A DNA stretch of 64,000 bases, from contig NZ_CP071794.1 in assembly GCF_017498565.1 (NCBI RefSeq), positions 2,842,001 through 2,906,000 of the forward strand, given 5' to 3'. How positions within the stretch are numbered: position 1 is the stretch's first letter; each line of letters opens with the position of its first letter. This document shows positions 54,351 to 63,642 of the stretch, piece after piece. The notes beneath the pieces are model-generated. The model ran no database searches, was not told the origin of the DNA, and saw only the letters and a program-made list of their open reading frames with translations. The position numbers were made by a program, and so were the translations under genes. This DNA comes from Parasphingorhabdus cellanae (GTDB taxonomy: Bacteria > Pseudomonadota > Alphaproteobacteria > Sphingomonadales > Sphingomonadaceae).

Positions 54351-55220
54351 CTATTCAGCAGCGCTGTCGTCGCGATCAGGGCGTAAACTGGTTCCTGCCC
54401 GGCCACTGCGGAAGGACGTAAACCAGCTGATTGGATTGAGACTGGTCGTGCCATCCAGCGAGAACGTGATAAACTCGGCGCGGCCGCCGATATTTTCCCA
54501 GGGTATTGTGCCATTTAAGCCGAGCGGGCTAGCGACCCGGCTATCGGCGGAGAGATCACGGTTATCACCCAGCAGGTAAACAAATCCCTCTGGTATGATT
54601 ACCGGTTCAACGTCATCGGTCATTTGCGGACCCAAATCGATAATATCGTAACTCACTCCGTTAGGCAGCGTTTCGCGCACAATCGGTAGGGAGCAAATTG
54701 CGTCGCCGGCCGCATTGGTGCCCCGCAGTCCGGGAAATTCGCGGCTGCCGCAAGGGGCATTGGCGTCGATCGGCAATTGTAAGTCAGGCTGGGCTTCCTG
54801 CTCGACCGCTACGCCGTTCAGGAAAACTTGCCCGCCGCGCAGTTCGAGCGTGTCGCCTGGCAGGCCAATAACCCTTTTGATATAGTCGCTGCTCTGATCC
54901 TTTGGCGTAAGGATCACTATGTCACCGCGTTCGGGCAAAGATCCGAAAAGCCGTCCCTCCATGCGTGGCAAGACATGAAATGTGGGAGATGCCCATGACC
55001 AACCATAGGCATATTTGCTAACGATCAGGCGATCGCCAACCAATAGCCCGGGCATCATCGAAACAGACGGAATATAAAAAGGTTTGGCAACAAGGCTATG
55101 AAAGGCCAGGACGGCAAGCAGCAACAGGCCTATGCTTTTCGCTTCGCCCGCCCAATCGGTCTTCTCTTTTTTAGAATCTTTCGATTTGATCGCTTGATCA
55201 TCCGCCTTTTCTAACGTCAT
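54351..55220 (-). CDS. lepB: Signal peptidase I
   Basis: Cleaves signal peptides at the periplasmic face of the inner membrane. The 289-residue protein has a lysine-rich cytoplasmic start, one clear membrane helix (about 30-48; SIGLLLLAVLAFHSLVAKPF), the nucleophile serine in YIPSVSMMPGLLVGD near 56, and the general-base lysine in SSDYIKRVIGLPGDTLELRG near 112-118. LLGDNRDLSADSRVASPLG near 216-234 is the conserved signature 3. It is the last gene of the pyrE-pdxJ-acpS-lepB run, 40 bases after acpS. Confidence 0.97.
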   Translation of the reverse strand: MTLEKADDQAIKSKDSKKEKTDWAGEAKSIGLLLLAVLAFHSLVAKPFYIPSVSMMPGLLVGDRLIVSKYAYGWSWASPTFHVLPRMEGRLFGSLPERGDIVILTPKDQSSDYIKRVIGLPGDTLELRGGQVFLNGVAVEQEAQPDLQLPIDANAPCGSREFPGLRGTNAAGDAICSLPIVRETLPNGVSYDIIDLGPQMTDDVEPVIIPEGFVYLLGDNRDLSADSRVASPLGLNGTIPWENIGGRAEFITFSLDGTTSLNPISWFTSFRSGRAGTSLRPDRDDSAAE

Positions 55221-55260
55221 ATTCTGTTTTCTTCTTCTTTTGTCGTACCCGTGTTTATTG

Positions 55261-55665
55261 CTAGGTTGAGGGTATCGCTTCGATAATGACGAATGCTTGT
55301 GCCCATGGATGATCGTCCGTGAGCGTCAGATGAACGATTGCATCATATCCCGCCGGAGTCAGCGCGTCGAGCCGTTTTTTCGCACCGCCGGTAAGGGCCA
55401 ATGTCGGTGCACCGCTTTTGGCGTTTACGACACCGATATCCTTCATATAAACACCCGCTTTAAAGCCGGTTCCAACCGCTTTGGAATAGGCTTCTTTTGC
55501 GGCAAAGCGTTTCGCATAGGTACCAGCCTTTGTATAAGGTCTGCGGGTCGCTTTTGCGCGCTCTACTTCGGTGAAGACGCGATTTTCAAAGCGCTCGCCA
55601 AACCGGTCCAGCGAATTTTGAATGCGCTCTATATTACACAAATCTGAGCCAAGACCGATAATCAT
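55261..55665 (-). CDS. acpS: Holo-[acyl-carrier-protein] synthase
   Basis: Transfers 4'-phosphopantetheine from CoA to acyl carrier protein. The 134-residue protein has the two family motifs: [12 protein letters not shown] near 4-15 (metal-binding Asp) and [18 protein letters not shown] near 50-67 (catalytic Glu and Lys). The C-terminus [18 protein letters not shown] is conserved too. Its ATG overlaps the pdxJ stop by four bases. Confidence 0.97.
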   Translation of the reverse strand: MIIGLGSDLCNIERIQNSLDRFGERFENRVFTEVERAKATRRPYTKAGTYAKRFAAKEAYSKAVGTGFKAGVYMKDIGVVNAKSGAPTLALTGGAKKRLDALTPAGYDAIVHLTLTDDHPWAQAFVIIEAIPST

Positions 55666-56411
55666 CGCGCGTCGTCCATAAGCGCGCGCATCTGCTGGAT
55701 ACTTCCGGCCAGTCCGCCAAATATCGCTTCGCCGATCAGAAAATGGCCGATATTCAGTTCGACCAGTTGAGGGATGGCGGCGATCGGCACGACGTTATCA
55801 AATGTCAGGCCGTGACCAGCATGGGGTTCAATACCATTTTTCGCGGCGAGTGCGGCGGCGTCGCTGATCCGGCGCAATTCTTTTTCGCGTTCCGCCCCGG
55901 TGACATGGGCATAATGGCCAGTGTGAAATTCAACCACTGGCGCGCCGAGATGGATCGCGGCTTCGATCTGGCGGGGATCGGGTTCGATAAACAGGCTGAC
56001 CCGAATATTGGCGTCACGCAATTGTCCAACGAAATCTGTCAGCTGGTTATGCTGGCCCGCGGCATCCAGGCCGCCTTCGGTAGTGCGCTCTTCCCGTTTT
56101 TCAGGCACAATGCAGGCGGCATGTGGTTTATGACGCAGGGCAATATCCAGCATTTCATCTGTTGCCGCCATTTCGAGATTAAGCGGTATAGAAAGTGTGT
56201 CCATCAACTCAATCAGGTCATCATCGCGAATATGGCGCCTATCCTCCCGCAAATGTGCAGTAATGCCGTCAGCGCCCGCTTCAGCTGCGATGGTGGCCGC
56301 CTTTATGGGCTGCGGATGATCACCGCCACGGGCATTCCGGATGGTGGCAACATGGTCAATATTGACGCCCAGTCTGAGATGCTGGGATCCTGTATCAGAC
56401 GTTTCACTCAT
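55662..56411 (-). CDS. pdxJ: Pyridoxine 5'-phosphate synthase
   Basis: Condenses 1-deoxyxylulose 5-phosphate with 3-amino-2-oxopropyl phosphate to make pyridoxine 5'-phosphate. The 249-residue TIM barrel begins [50 protein letters not shown] and the catalytic [13 protein letters not shown] region are all intact. It overlaps acpS (downstream) and pyrE (upstream) by four bases each; pdxJ-acpS-lepB order is widespread in proteobacteria. Confidence 0.97.
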   Translation of the reverse strand: MSETSDTGSQHLRLGVNIDHVATIRNARGGDHPQPIKAATIAAEAGADGITAHLREDRRHIRDDDLIELMDTLSIPLNLEMAATDEMLDIALRHKPHAACIVPEKREERTTEGGLDAAGQHNQLTDFVGQLRDANIRVSLFIEPDPRQIEAAIHLGAPVVEFHTGHYAHVTGAEREKELRRISDAAALAAKNGIEPHAGHGLTFDNVVPIAAIPQLVELNIGHFLIGEAIFGGLAGSIQQMRALMDDAR

Positions 56412-57037
56412 ATCTTGCGGCTGCCGGGCTTTGTCGTCGGTATAGCGGCGAGCTCTGCTGGCACTTCGTTATCGGCATAGGAGGGCACTTCGAGTGTAAC
56501 TAACGGAAAGAAAGGTACATCAAAGCTGGCAGCTCCGTTTGACCGATCAACCAGAGCGCCTGCGGCAACGACCTCTCCACCCGCTTCGCCAATGGCCTTG
56601 ATGGCTTCGCGAGAAGACAGGCCGGTGGTGACAACGTCTTCCATCATCAAGACTTTTTGACCGGATTCGAGACTGAAACCTCTACGCAGTTCAAAAATGC
56701 CTTCAGGTCGTTCCAGAAAAATAGCCTCGGTTCCCAGCGCTCTGCCCATTTCGTGACCAACAATGACACCGCCCATTGCCGGAGAAACAACAATGTCTAT
56801 GGCATCGCGAATATCCGGCGGCATTTTTGCAACAAGTGCATTGGTGAGTCTGGCGGCTCGGGCTGGGTCCATAAGCACCCGCGCACATTGCAGATATCGC
56901 GCGCTATGCCGACCTGATGACAATATGAAATGCCCCTCTAAAAGGGCGTCACTGGCGCGGAATTCCTCTAATATTTCGGTCTCGGTCAATATTTTTATTC
57001 CGTCTTGCTTGGTTGTGAAATCGTGAAATGGGTTCAT
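56408..57037 (-). CDS. pyrE: Orotate phosphoribosyltransferase
   Basis: Converts orotate and PRPP to orotidine 5'-phosphate in pyrimidine synthesis. The 209-residue protein has [19 protein letters not shown] near 33-51, [19 protein letters not shown] near 82-100 and the PRPP motif [18 protein letters not shown] near 138-155. The start MNPFHDF is chosen by normal length; the frame is open 29 codons upstream. It heads a four-gene minus-strand operon and is divergent from the cytochrome oxidase operon (205-base gap). Confidence 0.95.
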   Translation of the reverse strand: MNPFHDFTTKQDGIKILTETEILEEFRASDALLEGHFILSSGRHSARYLQCARVLMDPARAARLTNALVAKMPPDIRDAIDIVVSPAMGGVIVGHEMGRALGTEAIFLERPEGIFELRRGFSLESGQKVLMMEDVVTTGLSSREAIKAIGEAGGEVVAAGALVDRSNGAASFDVPFFPLVTLEVPSYADNEVPAELAAIPTTKPGSRKI

Positions 57038-57242
57038 CTTGGTTCTAATGAAAGCCCGAAAACTTAAAAAATATGCGTAGAGTAGCTTGAGGCTTGCGAC
57101 AACCCTGCTTATAAGCCGCCTCAAACGGGATGTTTCAGGTTGATGGGGCTGATGTCCGAATGGGCATATTTACCAGAATGTCTGACCGGTCTATGGACTG
57201 AAAACGACCGAAAATTAGGGCTTAGATAAGGTTGAGCAAGTA

Positions 57243-58298
57243 ATGATTCATTATGTGAAAGCATGGATTCTGGCATTGGGCCTGATTCTCACGCCAGCGG
57301 CGGCAATGGCACAAGATGCCTTGCCCGCAGCACCGGGAGCGGAAGCAGCGCCGGCTGCGGCCAGTGTCGATGCAGAAGCGCCGGCAGCGGAAGCGGCACC
57401 TGTATCTGGCCTTGATCCAGCGCTTTATACCCCGATGAAGCCGACTGAAGGTGTAGGCATGCCGGTGGATAAGGGCATCGATTTTCAACCTCAGGTCAGT
57501 GAGACCGGAAAAGAAGCGAAATGGATTAATAACGCCATATTGTTGCCGATAATGACTGCGATTTGTCTGTTCGTTCTGGTCTTGCTCTTTTGGGTAATGA
57601 TCCGGTTTCGTCGCGGGGCTAATCCAGAGCCTTCTAAAACGACACACAATACTTTCATCGAGATTGTCTGGACCGTTGTGCCGGTCTTGATCCTTTTGGT
57701 TATCGCTGTTCCTTCGATTAGCTTGCTCGCCAAGCAATTTGAGCCGGCACCAGAGGATGCGTTGACGGTAAAAGTGACGGGCTACCAATGGTATTGGGGT
57801 TACAGCTATCCTGACAACGGTGATTTCGAAATTATCTCCAACATGCTTCCCGAAGATGAGGCAAAAGCGCGCGGGGAACCATTCCAGCTCGCCGTAGATA
57901 ACCGGATGGTTATTCCCGTCGGTAAGCCTGTAAAAATGTTGATTACTGGCGCTGACGTCATTCACAGCTTCGCCATTCCGGCCGCTTGGTTCAAGCTTGA
58001 TGCCGTTCCTGGACGGATTAACGAGAAAGTGCTGCAGATCGATGAGGTTGGCGTTTATTATGGCCAGTGCTCAGAGCTTTGCGGAGCACGGCATGGGTTT
58101 ATGCCGATCACCGTAGAAGTGCTGCCAGAAGATAAATTTAACGACTGGGTGCGTGCTAATGGCGGGACCGTAAAAGGGGATGATGCAGCGGAAGCTGAAA
58201 GCGATGATGAGGTTGCTGAAGAAGCCGCTGCGGAAACTGCATCAGATGAAACGACAACAGAAGGCGCGCCTGCCGATGCAGCCGCCGCTGCGAACTAA
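57243..58298 (+). CDS. coxB: Cytochrome c oxidase subunit II
   Basis: Receives electrons from cytochrome c through the CuA centre in the periplasm. The 351-residue protein has a signal peptide, an Ala/Glu/Pro-rich segment (about 24-60), two membrane helices (about 98-120 and 135-155) and the cupredoxin domain with [14 protein letters not shown] (aromatic electron entry), [19 protein letters not shown] and the CuA ligands in [12 protein letters not shown] near 278-289. A Glu/Asp/Ala-rich tail of about 45 residues ends the protein, longer than most. It opens the oxidase operon, 14 bases before coxA. Confidence 0.96.
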   Translation: MIHYVKAWILALGLILTPAAAMAQDALPAAPGAEAAPAAASVDAEAPAAEAAPVSGLDPALYTPMKPTEGVGMPVDKGIDFQPQVSETGKEAKWINNAILLPIMTAICLFVLVLLFWVMIRFRRGANPEPSKTTHNTFIEIVWTVVPVLILLVIAVPSISLLAKQFEPAPEDALTVKVTGYQWYWGYSYPDNGDFEIISNMLPEDEAKARGEPFQLAVDNRMVIPVGKPVKMLITGADVIHSFAIPAAWFKLDAVPGRINEKVLQIDEVGVYYGQCSELCGARHGFMPITVEVLPEDKFNDWVRANGGTVKGDDAAEAESDDEVAEEAAAETASDETTTEGAPADAAAAAN

Positions 58299-58312
58299 GG
58301 GATAAGCAAGCG

Positions 58313-59965
58313 ATGACAACTATTGCAGCAGATGGCCAGATTTTGGACGATCACGCACATGATGCGGATCACAAGCCGGCCTTTTTCCAACGTTGGTTCA
58401 TGTCGACCAACCATAAAGATATCGGTACGCTTTATCTGATTTTCGCTATTATTGCCGGTATTATCGGCGGTGCAATTTCGGGGATGATGCGGATGGAGCT
58501 GGCTGAGCCGGGCATCCAGTATCTCACAAGCTGGGTGGGTTCGGGAGCTTCTGCTGATGAAGCGCTTCACTTATGGAATGTGTTGATCACGGCGCACGGC
58601 CTCATCATGGTTTTCTTCATGGTTATGCCCGCCATGATCGGCGGTTTTGGTAACTGGTTTGTGCCGCTAATGATCGGCGCGCCAGATATGGCCTTCCCGC
58701 GGATGAACAATGTCAGTTTCTGGTTGCTTATTCCCGCATTTCTGCTGCTTCTCGGCTCGGCTTTTGTGCCTGGCGGTACTGGTGACGGTGCGGGCACCGG
58801 TTGGACGGTCTACGCGCCGCTATCGACCTCTGGTTCGGTTGGACCTGCAGTGGATATGGCAATTCTCTCGCTCCATTTGGCAGGCGCTAGCTCGATTTTG
58901 GGCGCGGTGAACTTTATCACCACCATTTTGAACATGCGTGCGCCGGGTATGACCTTGCATAAAATGCCGCTATTCGTTTGGTCGGTATTGGTAACCGCAT
59001 TTCTGCTGCTTCTCGCACTTCCTGTGCTGGCCGCGGCGATTACGATGCTATTGACTGATCGTAACTTTGGCACGACTTTCTTCGACGCTTCTGGCGGCGG
59101 TGATCCAGTCTTGTACCAGCATCTGTTCTGGTTCTTCGGTCACCCAGAGGTTTATATTATGATCCTGCCCGGTTTCGGCATGATCAGCCACATTATCTCA
59201 ACCTTCTCGCGGAAACCAATTTTCGGTTATCTTGGCATGGCATATGCAATGGTTGCGATTGGCGTGGTCGGATTTGTCGTTTGGGCACACCACATGTTCA
59301 CCACGGGTATGTCGGTTAACGTGAAAATGTACTTTACCGCGGCGACAATGGTGATTGCGGTACCGACGGGCATTAAGATTTTCTCTTGGATCGCGACCAT
59401 GTGGGGCGGGTCGATGACCTTCAAAACTCCCATGGTTTGGGCGTTGGGTTTCATCTTCATGTTCACCGTTGGCGGTGTGACGGGTGTTGTGCTGGCCAAT
59501 GGTGGTATCGACGATAACCTGCACGATACCTATTATGTTGTTGCTCACTTCCACTATGTGTTGTCGTTGGGTGCAGTCTTCTCGATCTTTGCGGGCTTCT
59601 ATTACTGGTTCCCGAAAATGTCGGGCCGGATGTATAGTGAGTTGCTTGGTCAACTGCATTTCTGGATTTTCTTCATTGGCGTAAACGTGTTGTTCTTCCC
59701 CATGCACTTCTTGGGTAACCAGAGCATGCCGCGCCGTTATCCCGATTATCCTGAACAATTTGCTTATTGGAATGAAGTCGCGTCCATTGGCTATGCGATT
59801 ATGGCGGTAGGTGTGTTGATCTTCTTCATCAACATCGCCTGGGCATTTATTGCTGGCCGCAAAGCAGAGGCCAATTACTGGGGCGAAGGCGCAACGACGC
59901 TGGAATGGACTTTGTCCAGCCCGCCGCCGTTCCACCAGTTTGAGACGCTGCCTCAGATTAAATAA
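58313..59965 (+). CDS. coxA: Cytochrome c oxidase subunit I (aa3-type)
   Basis: Catalytic subunit with low-spin heme a and the heme a3-CuB site, twelve membrane helices, 550 residues. [14 protein letters not shown] and [15 protein letters not shown] (a heme histidine) are near the start, [19 protein letters not shown] near 267 holds the CuB His cross-linked to Tyr, WAHHMFTTG holds the other two CuB histidines, and [11 protein letters not shown] holds the heme ligands. The Glu of the HPEVY-type D-channel family and the K-channel Lys region are consistent with an A1-type enzyme. Overlapping hairpins lie between its stop and ctaB. Confidence 0.98.
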   Translation: MTTIAADGQILDDHAHDADHKPAFFQRWFMSTNHKDIGTLYLIFAIIAGIIGGAISGMMRMELAEPGIQYLTSWVGSGASADEALHLWNVLITAHGLIMVFFMVMPAMIGGFGNWFVPLMIGAPDMAFPRMNNVSFWLLIPAFLLLLGSAFVPGGTGDGAGTGWTVYAPLSTSGSVGPAVDMAILSLHLAGASSILGAVNFITTILNMRAPGMTLHKMPLFVWSVLVTAFLLLLALPVLAAAITMLLTDRNFGTTFFDASGGGDPVLYQHLFWFFGHPEVYIMILPGFGMISHIISTFSRKPIFGYLGMAYAMVAIGVVGFVVWAHHMFTTGMSVNVKMYFTAATMVIAVPTGIKIFSWIATMWGGSMTFKTPMVWALGFIFMFTVGGVTGVVLANGGIDDNLHDTYYVVAHFHYVLSLGAVFSIFAGFYYWFPKMSGRMYSELLGQLHFWIFFIGVNVLFFPMHFLGNQSMPRRYPDYPEQFAYWNEVASIGYAIMAVGVLIFFINIAWAFIAGRKAEANYWGEGATTLEWTLSSPPPFHQFETLPQIK

Positions 59966-59966
59966 T

Positions 59967-60015
59967 CGGGCAAAACAACGGAACTAGTTTGCCCGGTAGC
60001 CTTAAGGTGCCGGGC
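59967..60015 (+). promoter_or_regulatory. Two mutually exclusive hairpins between coxA and ctaB
   Basis: CGGGCAAA (59967-59974) pairs with TTTGCCCG (59988-59995). GCCCGG (59991-59996) can instead pair with CCGGGC (60010-60015), extended by CC/GG across a TTAA loop. Both use the same GCCCG bases, so only one can form at a time. No T-tract follows the second stem. The arrangement could be a processing or stability element that sets the coxA-to-ctaB ratio. Confidence 0.5.
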
Positions 60016-60053
60016 AGACAGCCATCAAGACGACTTGAGATTTTTATACAGAT

Positions 60054-60959
60054 ATGACTATCGCTTCGACATCACCTCACAAGCTGGCCAGCGCACAGGA
60101 TCTGTTTGCGTTGACCAAGCCGCGCGTTATGTCGCTCGTAATTTTCACAGCCATTTGCGGTTTGCTGGCGGCGCCCGGGTCAATTCATCCGGTGATTGGC
60201 TTTACGGCCATATTGGCCATTAGCCTTGGAGCAGGGGCGTCGGCCGCTCTCAACCAATGGTATGAACATGATATTGATTCGGTGATGAAACGCACTGCCA
60301 GTCGTCCGCTGCCTGCTGGTCGGATGGACCGCGAAACCGCCTTGCATTTCGGTGTCGGATTGTCGGTCTTCTCGGTCTTGCTGATGGGTGTTGCAGTGAA
60401 TTGGCTAAGCGCGGCGATACTGGCTTTCGCGATATTCTTCTACGCCGTGATCTACACGATCTGGCTGAAACGCAGCACACCCCAGAATATCGTGATAGGC
60501 GGCGCTGCAGGCGCTTTCCCACCCATGATTGGATGGGCAGCGGTGACAGGTGATGTAACAATCACGCCGCTCTTGCTTTTTGCAATTATATTTTTCTGGA
60601 CGCCACCACATTTTTGGGCGTTGGCTCTATTTGTAAACAGCGACTATTCCAAGGCGGGTGTACCGATGATGCCGGTGGTCGCAGGCAGGCAATCGACACG
60701 GCGGCAAATTGCTGGCTATAGCCTTATCCTCGCTGCCTGTGCCATTGCACCTTATGCGCTTAATATGACCGGCCCTATCTATGGCGTAACGGCAATAGCG
60801 CTGAATTTAGCTTTCACCTTCTTGTCCTTCCGTGTTGGTTTGAGCAAGACAGACAATCCCGCAGCCATGAAGGCTGAGAAACATTTGTTCAGCTTCTCCA
60901 TTCTCTATCTATTCACTCTATTCGGCGCGCTAGTGGCGGACAGGATAATTTTTGCATGA
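60054..60959 (+). CDS. ctaB: Protoheme IX farnesyltransferase (heme O synthase)
   Basis: Converts heme b to heme o by adding a farnesyl group, the first step to heme a. The 301-residue UbiA-type protein has about nine membrane helices. The first Asp-rich motif is [21 protein letters not shown] near 64-84 and the second region is [22 protein letters not shown] near 198-219. [17 protein letters not shown] near the N-terminus is typical. It begins 88 bases after coxA, behind the paired hairpins, and its stop overlaps the next small gene by four bases. Confidence 0.97.
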   Translation: MTIASTSPHKLASAQDLFALTKPRVMSLVIFTAICGLLAAPGSIHPVIGFTAILAISLGAGASAALNQWYEHDIDSVMKRTASRPLPAGRMDRETALHFGVGLSVFSVLLMGVAVNWLSAAILAFAIFFYAVIYTIWLKRSTPQNIVIGGAAGAFPPMIGWAAVTGDVTITPLLLFAIIFFWTPPHFWALALFVNSDYSKAGVPMMPVVAGRQSTRRQIAGYSLILAACAIAPYALNMTGPIYGVTAIALNLAFTFLSFRVGLSKTDNPAAMKAEKHLFSFSILYLFTLFGALVADRIIFA

Positions 60960-61120
60960 GCGAGATTGACACGAATAAAACGACTATGTCGCCCGAAGAC
61001 CAGAAAGCCTATCAGGCGAAGCAAAAGCACCGTGCCGCCATCATGGCCGGGTTGCTCTTTTTTCTGGTCGTGTTATTTTATCTGATCACCTTCGTTAAGA
61101 TAAATGGTGCGGTATCATGA
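60956..61120 (+). CDS. Small single-pass membrane protein of the oxidase operon (CoxF-like position)
   Basis: A 54-residue protein: a hydrophilic, Lys/Gln-rich N-terminus ([18 protein letters not shown]) followed by one membrane helix (about 30-48; [19 protein letters not shown]) and NGAVS. Its ATG overlaps the ctaB stop and its stop overlaps the ctaG start (both ATGA), so it is tightly coupled to both and is certainly a real gene. Short proteins of this kind lie between ctaB and ctaG in many alphaproteobacteria and are usually called CoxF or assembly proteins. Its exact role is unknown. Confidence 0.88.
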   Translation: MSEIDTNKTTMSPEDQKAYQAKQKHRAAIMAGLLFFLVVLFYLITFVKINGAVS

Positions 61121-61707
61121 GCCATGCACAAGCTAGAGATTTATCGAGCAAGAACCGTCGCAGCGCTATGATGGCAGGGGCAATGGGCCTTGCCATGTTG
61201 GGTATGGGTTATGCAGCGGTACCGCTATACGAGATTTTTTGTCGTGTGACCGGATATGGTGGAACGACACAGCGCGTAGGTGAAGCGCAAGCAGCCACCG
61301 TGCAAGCCACATCACGGGTAATGTCCGTCCGCTTTGACTCCAATGTCAATTCCGCTCTACCGTGGGCGTTTAAGCCTGAACAGGCCGTGGATCGTGTCAG
61401 TATTGGCGCGCGCGACATGGCCATATATATCGCAACCAACAAATCGGATGAGCCAGTGGTTGGTACGGCAACATTTAATGTCACTCCCCTGCAAGCGGGA
61501 AAATATTTTCATAAAGTTCAGTGTTTCTGCTTTACCGAGCAGCTCTTGAAGCCAGGACAAACGATGCGGATGCCTGTGCTCTATTATGTTGATCCGGCGA
61601 TCATGGATGATCCGGAAACGCGCGACATTGAAGAAATCACATTGAGCTACACATTTTATCGCTCGAAAGACGGCATTGCGGTAGACCCCGCAAAGAGCGA
61701 TAGCTAA
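61117..61707 (+). CDS. ctaG: Cytochrome c oxidase assembly protein CtaG (Cox11)
   Basis: Copper chaperone that delivers copper to the CuB site of subunit I. The 196-residue protein has one N-terminal membrane helix (about 18-38; MMAGAMGLAMLGMGYAAVPLY), then a periplasmic immunoglobulin-like domain. YEIFCRVTGYGGTTQR follows the helix, and the copper-binding CFCF motif lies in KVQCFCFTEQLLKPGQ near 131-146. It starts inside the stop codon of the small upstream gene, and coxC follows after 34 bases. Confidence 0.96.
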   Translation: MSHAQARDLSSKNRRSAMMAGAMGLAMLGMGYAAVPLYEIFCRVTGYGGTTQRVGEAQAATVQATSRVMSVRFDSNVNSALPWAFKPEQAVDRVSIGARDMAIYIATNKSDEPVVGTATFNVTPLQAGKYFHKVQCFCFTEQLLKPGQTMRMPVLYYVDPAIMDDPETRDIEEITLSYTFYRSKDGIAVDPAKSDS

Positions 61708-61741
61708 GAACAGTAACGAATAGAACCTGGGGAATAACACC

Positions 61742-62611
61742 ATGGCTGGAGCCAAGAACCACGATTATCATATTTTGCCGCCAGACATCTGGCCGTTTAT
61801 TGGTTCCATGTCCGCATTGGTCATGGCCTTTGGTGGTATCATGTGGATGCACCCTGATGTTTTCGGCTCTTTCGGTTCTCTTGTGTTTGCGATTGGCGTT
61901 GGCCTTGTTGGTCTAACCTTTTTCACCTGGTGGGCGAATGTGGTGAAAGAAGCGCATGCAGGTGATCATACGCCAGTGGTGCAATTGCACCTTCGCTACG
62001 GCATGATCCTTTTTATAGCGTCAGAAGTCATGTTCTTCGTCGGCTGGTTTTGGGCATGGTTTGACTATTCCCTATTTCCGCAACCGATTGATTTCGCAGA
62101 CGGTATCGCAACCAATATGATCGGTCAGGAAGGCGCCGAAGCGCTTATGCAATGGCCGCCCAAAGGTATTGAGGTGTTGAATGCTTTCGAACTGCCGCTG
62201 CTCAACACGCTGATTTTATTGTGCTCTGGTACGACTGTTACTTGGGCGCATCATTCGCTGATTCACGGCAATCGAAAGGGCTTGATTACTGGCCTGTGGC
62301 TGACGATCATTCTTGGTGTGGTGTTTAGCGCAATTCAGGCTTACGAATATAGCATTGCACCGTTCCCATTCGCTGGATTAAACTATAGCAGCGCCTTTTA
62401 TATGGCGACGGGCTTCCATGGCTTCCACGTCCTTGTCGGCACAATCTTCCTGATTGTCTGTTTGGCGCGTGCCTATAAAGGCCACTTCACGCCAAAGCAG
62501 CATTTCGGCTTCGAAGCCGCTGCTTGGTATTGGCATTTTGTCGATGTCGTATGGTTGTTCTTGTTTCTTGCTGTTTACGTATGGGGCGGCTGGGGCGCAC
62601 CGGTTCATTAG
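61742..62611 (+). CDS. coxC: Cytochrome c oxidase subunit III
   Basis: Non-catalytic core subunit that stabilises proton uptake into subunit I. The 289-residue protein has seven membrane segments. NHDYHILPPDIWPFIGSMSA starts it, GMILFIASEVMFFVGWFWAW near 82-102 is the conserved helix, and ATGFHGFHVLVGTIFLIVCL and EAAAWYWHFVDVVWLFLF end it. GGGGAA lies seven bases before ATG. The DUF983 gene follows after nine bases. Confidence 0.97.
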   Translation: MAGAKNHDYHILPPDIWPFIGSMSALVMAFGGIMWMHPDVFGSFGSLVFAIGVGLVGLTFFTWWANVVKEAHAGDHTPVVQLHLRYGMILFIASEVMFFVGWFWAWFDYSLFPQPIDFADGIATNMIGQEGAEALMQWPPKGIEVLNAFELPLLNTLILLCSGTTVTWAHHSLIHGNRKGLITGLWLTIILGVVFSAIQAYEYSIAPFPFAGLNYSSAFYMATGFHGFHVLVGTIFLIVCLARAYKGHFTPKQHFGFEAAAWYWHFVDVVWLFLFLAVYVWGGWGAPVH

Positions 62612-62620
62612 GGCAGTCTT

Positions 62621-63013
62621 TTGACAGGATCGGAAAATTCAAAAGGGCAGCCGGAGCTCATTCCAGCTGCCCTTTTTGGCCTCTGTCCCAATTGCGGGCA
62701 AAAAACTTTGTTCCGCAGCGTAACGGCTTTTTCTGAAAAATGCCGCGCTTGTGGCCTGGACTATGAAAAATATAATGTTGGCGATGGTCCAGCGGCCTTT
62801 TTGACATTGATCGTTGGTGGCTTGGTACTGGCTCTCGCTCTGATTATCGAACTGAACTACCAGCCGCCTATGTGGCTTCATGCGATTTTGTGGTTTCCGC
62901 TGACTATCGGCGCGGTCGTAGGAGCTTTACGGGTATCCAAGGCGATATTGCTGATATTGGAGCATCGCAATCAGGCCCGCGAGGGCAGTATTGACGATGG
63001 TGGCGACCGATGA
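62621..63013 (+). CDS. DUF983 family membrane protein
   Basis: A 130-residue protein with an N-terminal zinc-ribbon-like part (FGLCPNCGQKTLF ... EKCRACGLDYEKY, two CxxC pairs) and two membrane helices (about 58-80 and 84-105). DUF983 genes lie regularly between coxC and surf1 in alphaproteobacteria, so a role in oxidase assembly is likely, but no activity is proven. The TTG start has AGGG seven bases upstream. Its stop overlaps the surf1 start by four bases. Confidence 0.93.
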   Translation: MTGSENSKGQPELIPAALFGLCPNCGQKTLFRSVTAFSEKCRACGLDYEKYNVGDGPAAFLTLIVGGLVLALALIIELNYQPPMWLHAILWFPLTIGAVVGALRVSKAILLILEHRNQAREGSIDDGGDR

Positions 63014-63600
63014 CACGTCTACCGATTTTCGTAACTATGGTTGTTCTGGCCGCAGTCGCCACAATGATAGGGCTTGGTATCTGGCAATTGCAGCGCGCCG
63101 AGTGGAAAAATGAACTGCTGTCTACCTATCGAGCGGCGAGCGATCAGCCTGCCATCAGCTACCCTTCGGTACCCGTTGAAGATAATCCTCCGTATTTTCG
63201 GCGGTCGTCAGTCAATTGCCTGGAAGTCCTGACTTGGCGCGCCGTCAGTGGCCGCAATGCAAATGGTCAGTCGGGATGGGCTCATATCGCGCATTGCAAA
63301 ACGTCAGGCGGCGAAGGACCTGGCGCGCAAGTTGTTGCGGGCTGGTCCCAGTCATCCGAGAATCCGGATTGGAGCGGCGGCGCGGTGGATGGGATAATTG
63401 CTCCCGACAGTCAGAATATTTTGCGTTTGGTGGCTAGTGAACCTGTTGCAGGCTTATTAAAGAGCCAGGAACCCTCGACAGACGACATTCCGAACAATCA
63501 TATGGCCTATGCAGTGCAATGGTTTCTGTTCGCCGGGATAGCTTTGATCATCTATTTTCTGGCTCTGCGCGGACGCAACAAGACGGCCGATAAAGCTTAA
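63010..63600 (+). CDS. SURF1-family cytochrome oxidase assembly protein
   Basis: Inner-membrane protein thought to help insert heme a into subunit I. The 196-residue chain has two membrane helices, near 5-25 (IFVTMVVLAAVATMIGLGIW) and near 165-188 (AVQWFLFAGIALIIYFLAL), with a periplasmic domain between. GIWQLQRAEWKNELL after the first helix and PNNHMAYAVQWF before the second are the family motifs. It is somewhat shorter than many SURF1 proteins (about 230). It follows the DUF983 gene by overlap and precedes thrC. Confidence 0.92.
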   Translation: MTRLPIFVTMVVLAAVATMIGLGIWQLQRAEWKNELLSTYRAASDQPAISYPSVPVEDNPPYFRRSSVNCLEVLTWRAVSGRNANGQSGWAHIAHCKTSGGEGPGAQVVAGWSQSSENPDWSGGAVDGIIAPDSQNILRLVASEPVAGLLKSQEPSTDDIPNNHMAYAVQWFLFAGIALIIYFLALRGRNKTADKA

Positions 63601-63642
63601 AACTTGCTCTATGAGAACGAGGCCGCTAACCCGCTGGCCATC

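Noticed and set aside
59198..59935. 245-codon frame antisense to coxA
   Set aside because: It mirrors coxA codons (runs of His, Arg, Asn), and no promoter or ribosome-binding site supports it.
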